The translations under genes and the position numbers were made by a program. From Alphaproteobacteria bacterium (GTDB taxonomy: Bacteria; Pseudomonadota; Alphaproteobacteria; JAEULC01), in NCBI GenBank assembly GCA_023150455.1, contig JAKLKW010000014.1, positions 1 to 43,809 on the forward strand: a stretch of 43,809 nt of DNA. The letters are read 5' to 3'. Shown here piece after piece: positions 7,611-15,081 of the stretch. Under the pieces are notes generated by a model. It made no database searches. It saw nothing but the letters and a program-made list of their open reading frames with translations, and was not told the origin of the DNA. Positions within the stretch are counted from its first letter, which is position 1, and each line of letters opens with the position of its first letter.

Positions 7611-8393
7611 TTACTGCACGAGCAGCGACGTCGCGGCCTCGAGCGCGATGCCTTCGATCTCGGCCTTGCCGGCCAGGATCGCGACGTATTGACGCACGCC
7701 GCGGCGCCATGCCGCTTCTTCCAGATAGTCTGCGATGCGCCGCTTGGCAACCTCGAACGGCAATTCGCGGCCGCGGGCGCTCCGCAGCAGGCGGATGACG
7801 TGGAAGCCGTAGCGCGTCTGCACGGGCACCGGGCAGATCTCGCCGTCGCCGAGGCTCATCAGGTAGGTCTCGAACACCGGCTCGGCGTCGCCGCGCTGGA
7901 TCGTGCCCAGCCGGCCGCCCTGCTCCTTGGAGGTGCAGTCGGATTCGGCGCGCGCGATCTCCTCGAACAGCGCAGGGTCTTTCAGCACGCGGGCCAGGGC
8001 CTCCGACGCCTTGGCGCGCGCCGCGTCGCGCGCCGCCTTGTCGTCGGGCGCGGCGGCGTAGAGGATGTGCTGTGCGTCGAACGCGTCCGGCGAGCGGAAG
8101 CGCCCGCGGTTGTTGTCGAAGAACCGCCGGCAGGTCTCCTCGTCCGCCTCGGGCGTGCGCACCTCGCGCTCGATCAGGCGCCGGATCGCCTGCTCCTGCG
8201 GCGTCTCGTCGCCCTCCGACGGCGCCGCGTCCAGGCCCTGGCGGCGCGCCTCCTGCCACAGCAGCTCCCGCACCACCAGCGCCTCGGCGGCCGCGGCCAT
8301 CGCCGCCTCCGGCTTGCCGGCCGGGTGGTTCTGCATCTCGGCGAAGATCGCGTCGGGCTCGATCGCGACGCCGTCGACGACGATCCGGTCCAT
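7611..8393 (-). CDS. Parvulin-type peptidyl-prolyl isomerase of the nar operon
   Basis: A 260-aa protein with an N-terminal helical region and a parvulin (rotamase) domain at about residues 115-215, including AQHILYA, GGRLGTIQRGDAEPVF and TRYGFHVIRLL. The NifM/PpiC-like layout and the lack of a signal peptide indicate a cytoplasmic folding factor. Parvulins downstream of narGHJI are known in alphaproteobacterial and other nitrate reductase operons, where a role in enzyme maturation is assumed. The start at 8393 overlaps the narI stop codon (ATGA), and nnrS follows after 12 bp. The link to NarGHI maturation is inferred from the operon. Confidence 0.82.
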   Translation of the reverse strand: MDRIVVDGVAIEPDAIFAEMQNHPAGKPEAAMAAAAEALVVRELLWQEARRQGLDAAPSEGDETPQEQAIRRLIEREVRTPEADEETCRRFFDNNRGRFRSPDAFDAQHILYAAAPDDKAARDAARAKASEALARVLKDPALFEEIARAESDCTSKEQGGRLGTIQRGDAEPVFETYLMSLGDGEICPVPVQTRYGFHVIRLLRSARGRELPFEVAKRRIADYLEEAAWRRGVRQYVAILAGKAEIEGIALEAATSLLVQ

Positions 8394-9100
8394 CACCCGC
8401 GCGCTCCCACCGCACGCCCGCTGCCGCGCCGGCGCACGACCTGGTACGGGCGGAAGATGTATCCGATCGGCGCGCTCCAGACATGCACCAGGCGCCCGAA
8501 GGGGAAGATCAGGAAGATCGTCATGCCGAGCGCCATGTGCAGCTTGAACACCGGCGCCACGTCGGCCACCAGATCGGCGGCGCCGGGGCGCAGCGTCACG
8601 ATGTGCTGCGCCCACTCGGCCAGCTTCACCATGGTCGATCCGTCGAGATGCTGGCCCGAGAACGGGATGGTGATCAGCCCGAGCACGAGCTGCACCCACA
8701 GGATCGCGAGGATCGCGATGTCCATGCGGCTGCTGGTCGCGCGGATGCGCGGGTCGGCCAGGCGGCGATGCAGCAGCATCGTCAGGCCGACGAAGCACAA
8801 GACGCCGGCGATGCCGCCGCTCACCATGGCGAGGAGCTGCTTGGCGCCCGACGAGATCAGCCACTCGTAGGCGAAGTGCGGCGTCAGCATGCCGACCGTG
8901 TGGCCGAAGAACAGGAACAGGATGCCGACATGGAACAGGTTGCTGCCCCAGCGCAGCTGGCGCTTGCGCAGGAGCTGGCTCGAGCCGCTGCGCCAGGTGT
9001 ACTGCTCGCGGTCGAAGCGGATCAGGCTGCCGACGAGGAACACCGCCGCGCAGACATAGGGATAGATGCCGAAGACGAACTCATGGATGTAGGCGGACAT
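8393..9100 (-). CDS. narI: Respiratory nitrate reductase gamma subunit (cytochrome b)
   Basis: A 235-aa integral membrane subunit that oxidises quinol and passes electrons through two b haems to NarH. Five transmembrane segments can be seen. The four haem-ligating histidines are present at H57, H67, H188 and H206, close to E. coli H56, H66, H187 and H205. The ATG at 9100 gives an extracytoplasmic N-terminus as in the family. It is preceded by narJ with a 13-bp gap and followed by the PPIase gene with a 4-bp overlap. The C-terminus ends in a basic, Gly/Arg-rich tail. Confidence 0.95.
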   Translation of the reverse strand: MSAYIHEFVFGIYPYVCAAVFLVGSLIRFDREQYTWRSGSSQLLRKRQLRWGSNLFHVGILFLFFGHTVGMLTPHFAYEWLISSGAKQLLAMVSGGIAGVLCFVGLTMLLHRRLADPRIRATSSRMDIAILAILWVQLVLGLITIPFSGQHLDGSTMVKLAEWAQHIVTLRPGAADLVADVAPVFKLHMALGMTIFLIFPFGRLVHVWSAPIGYIFRPYQVVRRRGSGRAVGARG

Positions 9101-9113
9101 CGCTGTTCCTCCG

Positions 9114-9785
9114 TCACTGCGCGTTCATGCGCGCGAGGATGGTCGCCGCGCGGTCGCAGCCCCGGTCCCTGCCGGGCGCCGCTTCGGGCCCGAACACGAC
9201 CGCGGCCTCTTCCCAGGCGCGGTCCATCGCTTCCGGGTCGTCCTCGTCGGGATCGCCGGCGCCCGGCCCGCGCGCGATCTCGGCGCCGGCCAGCGCCAGC
9301 AGCGCGTCGAACACCGGCGCGTAGGGCGACCCGCGCCTGGCGAGGCGGTCGCGGATCGGCGCCAGGATCCGGGCGACGTCGGCGAGCGCCGGCACGCCGG
9401 CGCCGTCCTCGAGCATCGCCGCGTATTCGATGTAGAGCGGCAGGTAGTCCGGCAGCTCGTTGTCGGCGATCTCGAGCCCATGCGCGCGGTAGATCGACAA
9501 GAGGTCGACCATGGCCGGCCCGCGGTCGCGCGAGTCGCCGTGCACGTGCTCGAACAGGTGCAGCGACAGCGAGCGCGTGCGGTCGAACAGGGCGACGTAG
9601 CGCTCCTGCAGGTCGATCAGGTCGTCGCGGCCCAGCATCGTGCACAGCCGCACCAGCTGGACGCGCACGCCCTCGGGCAGCCGCTTCTCAGCGGCGAACT
9701 CGGCCATGATCTCGGGCATGGCCCGGACCAGCGGGGCCTCGGGATAGGCGATGAGCGCCGCCAGCGCCTTCAGGGTCCGCCGCAT
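9114..9785 (-). CDS. narJ: Nitrate reductase assembly chaperone (NarJ)
   Basis: A 223-aa member of the NarJ/TorD chaperone family, which binds apo-NarG and supports insertion of the Mo cofactor and Fe-S centre before membrane docking. The helical N-terminus (MRRTLKALAALIAYPE) and the motifs LQERYVALFDRTRSLSLHLFEHVHGDSR and LPDYLPLYIEYA are typical of NarJ. The acidic linker near residue 180 (GDPDEDDPEAMD) resembles those of other NarJ proteins. The ATG at 9785 overlaps the narH stop (ATGA); the much longer upstream open frame overlies narH and is rejected. Confidence 0.93.
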   Translation of the reverse strand: MRRTLKALAALIAYPEAPLVRAMPEIMAEFAAEKRLPEGVRVQLVRLCTMLGRDDLIDLQERYVALFDRTRSLSLHLFEHVHGDSRDRGPAMVDLLSIYRAHGLEIADNELPDYLPLYIEYAAMLEDGAGVPALADVARILAPIRDRLARRGSPYAPVFDALLALAGAEIARGPGAGDPDEDDPEAMDRAWEEAAVVFGPEAAPGRDRGCDRAATILARMNAQ

Positions 9786-11293
9786 CACACGGTCTCCTTC
9801 TTCTTCGCCGGCCCGAACAGGGAAGCGGTGCTGGCGCCGTCGGAGCAGCCGTTGCCGAAGCTGAAGCCGCAGCTCGACTTCAGGTCGTAGGCGTTCTCGG
9901 CGTATTCGCGGTGAGTCGACGGGATGACGTAGCGGTCCTCGTAGTTGGCGATCGCCATGTAGCGGTACATCTCGTCGACCTGCGCCTGGCTCAGGCCGAC
10001 GCGGTCGAGCACGGCCGTGTCGACGCGGCCCTCGACATGGCGCGCGCGCATGTGCACGCGCATCGCCATCATGCGCTCGAGCCCGCCGACCACCGCTTCC
10101 TCGTCGCCGGCGGTCAAGAGGTTGGCGAGGTACCTGACCGGGATGCGCAGCTTGCGCACGTCGGGCAGCGCGCCGTCGAAGCCGACCTTGCCGGCGTCGG
10201 CCGCGGCCTGGATCGGCGACAGCGGCGGCACGTACCAGACCATCGGCAGGGTGCGGTACTCTGGGTGCAGCGGGAAGGCGACCTTCCAGTCGATCGCCAT
10301 CTTGTAGGCGGGCGAGCGCTGCGCGGCGTCGAGCCAGGCCTGCGGCACGCCGTCCTTCTGCGCCTGGGCGATCACCTGCGGGTCGTACGGATTGAGGAAG
10401 ATGCCGAGCTGCGCCGGGTAGAGGTCCTGCTCGCGCTCGACGCCGGCGGCCTCCTCGATGCGGTCGGCGTCGTACAGCAGGACGCCCAGGTAGCGGATAC
10501 GGCCGACGCAGGTCTCGGAGCACACGGTCGGCTCGCCCGCCTCGATGCGCGGGTAGCAGAAGATGCACTTCTCGGCCTTGCCCGACTGCCAGTTGTAGTA
10601 GATCTTCTTGTACGGGCAGGCGCTGACGCACATGCGCCAGCCGCGGCACTTGTCCTGGTCGATCAGGACGATGCCGTCCTCCTCGCGCTTGTAGATCGAG
10701 CCCGACGGGCACGACGCGACGCAGGCCGGGTTGAGGCAGTGCTCGCACAGGCGCGGCAGGTAGAACATGAAGGTGTTCTCGAACTGCCCGTAGATCTCCT
10801 TCTGCACCTGGTCGAAGTTCCTGTCCTTCGATCGCTTGTGGAACTCGGTGCCCAGGATCTCCTCCCAGTTCGGGCCCCATTCGATCTTCTCCATGCGCTG
10901 GCCGGTGATCAGCGAGACCGGGCGCGCCACCGGCATCGCCTCGCTCTCGGGCGCCGACTGCAGGTGCTCGTAGTCGAAGGTGAACGGCTCGTAGTAGTCG
11001 TCGATCTCGGGCATGTGCGGGTTGGCGAAGATCTTCGCCAGCACGCGCCACTTGCCGCCGATGCGCGGCTTCAGGCGGCTCGAGCGCGTGCGCGTCCAGC
11101 CGCCCTGCCACTTGTCCTGGTTCTCCCATTCCTTGGGATAGCCGATGCCAGGCTTGGTCTCGACGTTGTTGAACCAGGCGTACTCGACGCCCTCGCGGCT
11201 GGTCCAGACGTTCTTGCACGTGACGGAGCAGGTGTGACACCCGATGCACTTGTCGAGGTTCAGCACCATCGCGATCTGCGCGCGGACTTTCAT
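9785..11293 (-). CDS. narH: Respiratory nitrate reductase beta subunit
   Basis: A 502-aa iron-sulphur subunit carrying electrons from NarI to NarG on the cytoplasmic face. The first cluster motif C16-x2-C19-x2-C22-x3-C26 (CIGCHTCSVTC) has the same numbering as E. coli NarH when translation starts at ATG 11293. That, with GGGTGAGA just upstream, favours this start over an in-frame GTG at 11302. Further Cys groups are CEHCLNPACVASC and KCRGWRMCVSAC, in which Trp replaces the fourth Cys and marks the [3Fe-4S] centre, then KCIFCYPR and CSETCVG. It sits between narG (22-bp gap) and narJ (ATGA overlap). Confidence 0.96.
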   Translation of the reverse strand: MKVRAQIAMVLNLDKCIGCHTCSVTCKNVWTSREGVEYAWFNNVETKPGIGYPKEWENQDKWQGGWTRTRSSRLKPRIGGKWRVLAKIFANPHMPEIDDYYEPFTFDYEHLQSAPESEAMPVARPVSLITGQRMEKIEWGPNWEEILGTEFHKRSKDRNFDQVQKEIYGQFENTFMFYLPRLCEHCLNPACVASCPSGSIYKREEDGIVLIDQDKCRGWRMCVSACPYKKIYYNWQSGKAEKCIFCYPRIEAGEPTVCSETCVGRIRYLGVLLYDADRIEEAAGVEREQDLYPAQLGIFLNPYDPQVIAQAQKDGVPQAWLDAAQRSPAYKMAIDWKVAFPLHPEYRTLPMVWYVPPLSPIQAAADAGKVGFDGALPDVRKLRIPVRYLANLLTAGDEEAVVGGLERMMAMRVHMRARHVEGRVDTAVLDRVGLSQAQVDEMYRYMAIANYEDRYVIPSTHREYAENAYDLKSSCGFSFGNGCSDGASTASLFGPAKKKETV

Positions 11294-11315
11294 GGCTCTC
11301 ACCCTTTTGCGTTCG

Positions 11316-14300
11316 CTACTCGGCCGCCGCGGCGGCCGCCGCGGCGGCCGCCGGCGCGGACCGATCCAGCCAGTCGACGTTCGCCATCTTGCGGACGATG
11401 ACGAACTCGTCGCGGTTGGTGCCGATCGTGCCGTGGTAGTTGAAGCCGTAGCTCTGCTGCGCGTAGCCGCCGATCATGTGGGTCGGCTTCGGGCAGGCGC
11501 GCGTGACGGAGTTGTGGATGCCGCCGCGGGCCTGCGTGATCTCGCTGCCCGGGACGTTCACGATCTTCTCCTGCGCGTGGTACATCAGCACCATGCCCTG
11601 CGGCACGCGCTGGCTGACCACGGCGCGCGCGACCAGCGCGCCGTTGACGTTGAAGGCCTCGATCCAGTCGTTGTCCTCGATCCCGGCCTTCTTGGCGTCC
11701 ACCTCGCTCAGCCACACGATCGGCCCGCCGCGCGACAGCGTCAGCATCATCAGGTTGTCCGTGTAGGTGCTGTGGATGCCCCATTTCTGGTGCGGCGTGA
11801 TGAAGTTCAGCACCAGCTCGGGATTGCCGTTGCCGCGCTTGCCCAGCATCGGCCCGCACGCCTTGGTGTCGATCGGCGGCCGGTAGACGCACAAGGCCTC
11901 GCCGAAGGCGATCATCCAGGGATGGTCCTGGTAGAGCTGCTGCCGGCCGGTCAGCGTGCGCCAGGGGATCAGCTCGTGCACGTTGGTGTAGCCGGCGTTG
12001 TAGCTGACGTGCTCGGATTCGATGCCGCTCCAGGTCGGCGACGAGATGATCTTGCGCGGCTGCGCCTGCAGGTCGCGGAAGCGCAGCTTCTCGTCCTCGC
12101 GCGTGTCGGCGAGATGCGCGTGCTCGCGCCCGGTCTGCTTCTCCAGCGCCTCCCAGGCCTTGACCGCGACATGGCCGTTGGTCTCGGGCGCCAGCATCAG
12201 GATGACCTCGGCCGCCTCGATGTCGGTGGCGATGCGCGGCAGGCCCTTGGCTACGCCTTCCTCGGCCACGACGTGGTTGAGCTCGGCCAGCGCCTTGATC
12301 TCGGCGTCGGTATTCCACGAGATGCCCTTGCCGCCGTTGCCGAGCCTGGCCATCAGCGGCCCCAGCGCGGTGAACTTCCTGTAGGTGTTCGGGTAGTCGC
12401 GCTCGACCACCGCCATCGCTGGCATGGTCTTGCCCGGCACCGGCTCGCACTCGCCCTTCTTCCAGTCCTTCGGCTGGTAGGGCTGCGCCAGCTCGGCCGG
12501 CGTGTCGTGCTGGATCGGCGTCAGCACCAGGTCCTTCTCGACGCCCAGATGGCCGACGCAGACCTCGGAGAACTTCCGGGCGATGCCCTTGAATATCTCC
12601 CAGTCGCTGCGCGCCTGCCAGGCCGGGTCCACCGCCGCGCTCAGCGGATGGATGAACGGGTGCATGTCCGAGGTGTTGAGGTCGTGCTTCTCGTACCAGG
12701 TCGCGGTCGGCAGCACGACGTCGGAGTACATGCAGGTCGTCGACATGCGGAAGTCGAGCGTGACCAGCAGGTCGAGCTTGCCTTCCGCGCTTCGCTCGCG
12801 CCAGATCACCTCCTGCGGCTTGCTCCCGCCCTCGGCGCCCAGGTCCTTGCCCTGCACGCCGTGCTGCGCGCCGAGCAGGTACTTGAGGAAGTACTCGTGC
12901 CCCTTGCCGCTCGAGCCGAGCAGGTTCGAGCGCCACACGAACAGGTTGCGCGGGAAGTTGGCCGGGTTGTCGGGGTCCTCGCACGCCATCTTGAGCGCGC
13001 CCGACTTCAGCGCGGCCACGGCATGGGGCACCGGCTCCTTGCCCGCGGCCGCCGCCTCGCGCGCGACCGCCAGCGGGTTGGTCCCGAGCTGCGGCGCCGA
13101 CGGCAGCCAGCCCATGCGCTCGGCGCGCACGTTGAAGTCGATCAGGCTGCCTTCCATCGCCTTCCGGTCGGCCAGCGGCGACAGGATCTCCGCGACGCCG
13201 AGCTTCTCGTGCCGCCACTGCGAGGTATGGGCATAGAAGAACGAGGTGCTGTTCATCTGTCGCGGCGGGCGGTTCCAGTCGAGCGCGAAGGCGAGCGGCA
13301 GCCAGCCGGTCTGCGGCCGCAGCTTCTCCTGGCCGACATAGTGCGACCAGCCGCCGCCGGACTGGCCGACGCAGCCGCACATCACCAGGAGGTTGATGAT
13401 GCCGCGGTAGATCATGTCGCCGTGGTACCAGTGGTTCACCGCGGCGCCGAGGATCACCATCGACTTGCCCTGCGTCTTGGCCGCGTTGTCGGCGAAGTCG
13501 CGCGCCACGGCGATGACCTTGTCGCGCGAGACGCCGGTGATCTTCTCCTGCCAGGCCGGCGTGTAGGGCACGTCGTCGTCGAACGAGGCCGCGACGTTGC
13601 CGCCGCCCAAGCCGCGGTCGACGCCGTAGTTGGCGACGAACAGGTCGAAGACGGTCGCGACCATCGCCTCGCCGTCCTTCAGCTTCACGCGCCTGGCCGG
13701 CACGTTGCGCAGCAGCACGTCGTCATGGCCGGTCGACGCGAAGTGCTCGTGCCGCAGGCCGCCGAAATAGGGGAAGGCGACCGGCAGCACCGCGTCGCGC
13801 GCGTCGATCAGCGTCAGACGCGTCTTGATCTCGCTGCCGTCCGCCGCCTTGGGCTCGAGGTTCCACTTGCCCTGCTCGCCCCAGCGGAAGCCGACCGAGC
13901 CGCGCGGCACGACGACCTTGCCGGACGCCTGGTCGACCGCCACGGTCTTCCAGTCCGGGTTGTTGGTCTCGCCCAGCGCGCCCTCGAAGTCGGCGGCGCG
14001 GACCAGCCGGTCGGGCACGTAGCGCCCGTCGCGCTCGACCAGGCGGACCAGCATCGGCATGTCGGTGTATTGCCGGCAGTAGTTCTCGAAGTACGGGCTC
14101 CTGCCGGCGAGGTGGAACTCCTTGAGGATCACGTGGCCCATGGCCATGGCGAGCGCCGCGTCGGTGCCCTGCTTCGGCGCCAGCCACAGGTCGGCGAACT
14201 TCGACGCCTCGCTGTAGTCGGGCGTGACGGTGACGGTCTTGGCGCCCTTGTAGCGCACCTCGGTCATGAAATGGGCGTCGGGCGTGCGCGTCTGCGGCAC

Positions 14301-15068
14301 GTTCGAGCCCCACATCATGATGAAGGTCGAGTTGTACCAGTCGGCCGATTCCGGCACGTCGGTCTGCTCGCCCCAGGTCTGCGGCGACGACGGCGGCAGG
14401 TCGCAGTACCAGTCGTAGAAGCTCATGCACACGCCGCCGATCAGCGACAGGTAGCGCGAGCCGGCGGCGTAGGACACCATCGACATGGCCGGGATCGGCG
14501 AGAAGCCGATCACGCGGTCGGGCCCGTGCGCCTTGACCGTGTGCACGTTGGCGGCGGCGACGATCTCGTTGGCCTCGTCCCAGCCGACGCGCACGAAGCC
14601 GCCGCGGCCGCGGATCGACTTGTATTCCTGCGCCTTCTGCGGATCCTCGACGATCGACTTCCAGGCCTTGACCGGGTCCTTGTGCTCGGCCTTGGCGGCG
14701 CGCCACAGCCGGAGCAGCCGGCCGCGCACCATCGGGTACTTCACGCGGTTGGCGCTGTAGAGGTACCAGGAGTAGCTGGCGCCGCGCGAGCAGCCGCGCG
14801 GCTCGTGGTTCGGCAGGTCCGGCCGCGTGCGCGGATAGTCGGTCTGCTGCGTCTCCCAGGTGACGATGCCGCCCTTGACGTAGATCTTCCACGAGCACGA
14901 GCCGGTGCAGTTGGCGCCGTGCGTCGAGCGCACGATGCGGTCGTGCGCCCAGCGGTTGCGATAGGCGTCCTCCCAGGTGCGGTCCTCGTTGGTGACGACG
15001 CCGTGATCGCCGGCGAAGCTGTCGACGTTCTTCCTGAAGAACATCAGGCGGTCGAGGAAATGGCTCAT
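11316..15068 (-). CDS. narG: Respiratory nitrate reductase alpha (Mo-bisMGD) subunit
   Basis: A 1250-aa catalytic subunit that reduces nitrate to nitrite at a Mo-bis(MGD) centre on the cytoplasmic side. The FS0 cluster ligands are visible as H50, C54, C58 and C93 (STHGANCTGSCSW and EPRGCSRG). The probable Mo ligand is D223 in FYDWYCDLPP, equivalent to E. coli D222. WGSNVPQTRTPDAHFMTEV and LAPKQGTDAALAMAMGH follow as in NarG. The N-terminus keeps the remnant twin-arginine-like helix (FLDRLMFFRK), as usual for non-exported NarG. An oddity is the C-terminal run of ten alanines encoded by GCC/GCG repeats (about 11322-11351). It lies 13 bp downstream of narK. Confidence 0.97.
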   Translation of the reverse strand: MSHFLDRLMFFRKNVDSFAGDHGVVTNEDRTWEDAYRNRWAHDRIVRSTHGANCTGSCSWKIYVKGGIVTWETQQTDYPRTRPDLPNHEPRGCSRGASYSWYLYSANRVKYPMVRGRLLRLWRAAKAEHKDPVKAWKSIVEDPQKAQEYKSIRGRGGFVRVGWDEANEIVAAANVHTVKAHGPDRVIGFSPIPAMSMVSYAAGSRYLSLIGGVCMSFYDWYCDLPPSSPQTWGEQTDVPESADWYNSTFIMMWGSNVPQTRTPDAHFMTEVRYKGAKTVTVTPDYSEASKFADLWLAPKQGTDAALAMAMGHVILKEFHLAGRSPYFENYCRQYTDMPMLVRLVERDGRYVPDRLVRAADFEGALGETNNPDWKTVAVDQASGKVVVPRGSVGFRWGEQGKWNLEPKAADGSEIKTRLTLIDARDAVLPVAFPYFGGLRHEHFASTGHDDVLLRNVPARRVKLKDGEAMVATVFDLFVANYGVDRGLGGGNVAASFDDDVPYTPAWQEKITGVSRDKVIAVARDFADNAAKTQGKSMVILGAAVNHWYHGDMIYRGIINLLVMCGCVGQSGGGWSHYVGQEKLRPQTGWLPLAFALDWNRPPRQMNSTSFFYAHTSQWRHEKLGVAEILSPLADRKAMEGSLIDFNVRAERMGWLPSAPQLGTNPLAVAREAAAAGKEPVPHAVAALKSGALKMACEDPDNPANFPRNLFVWRSNLLGSSGKGHEYFLKYLLGAQHGVQGKDLGAEGGSKPQEVIWRERSAEGKLDLLVTLDFRMSTTCMYSDVVLPTATWYEKHDLNTSDMHPFIHPLSAAVDPAWQARSDWEIFKGIARKFSEVCVGHLGVEKDLVLTPIQHDTPAELAQPYQPKDWKKGECEPVPGKTMPAMAVVERDYPNTYRKFTALGPLMARLGNGGKGISWNTDAEIKALAELNHVVAEEGVAKGLPRIATDIEAAEVILMLAPETNGHVAVKAWEALEKQTGREHAHLADTREDEKLRFRDLQAQPRKIISSPTWSGIESEHVSYNAGYTNVHELIPWRTLTGRQQLYQDHPWMIAFGEALCVYRPPIDTKACGPMLGKRGNGNPELVLNFITPHQKWGIHSTYTDNLMMLTLSRGGPIVWLSEVDAKKAGIEDNDWIEAFNVNGALVARAVVSQRVPQGMVLMYHAQEKIVNVPGSEITQARGGIHNSVTRACPKPTHMIGGYAQQSYGFNYHGTIGTNRDEFVIVRKMANVDWLDRSAPAAAAAAAAAAE

Positions 15069-15081
15069 CGCGGTTTCTCCC

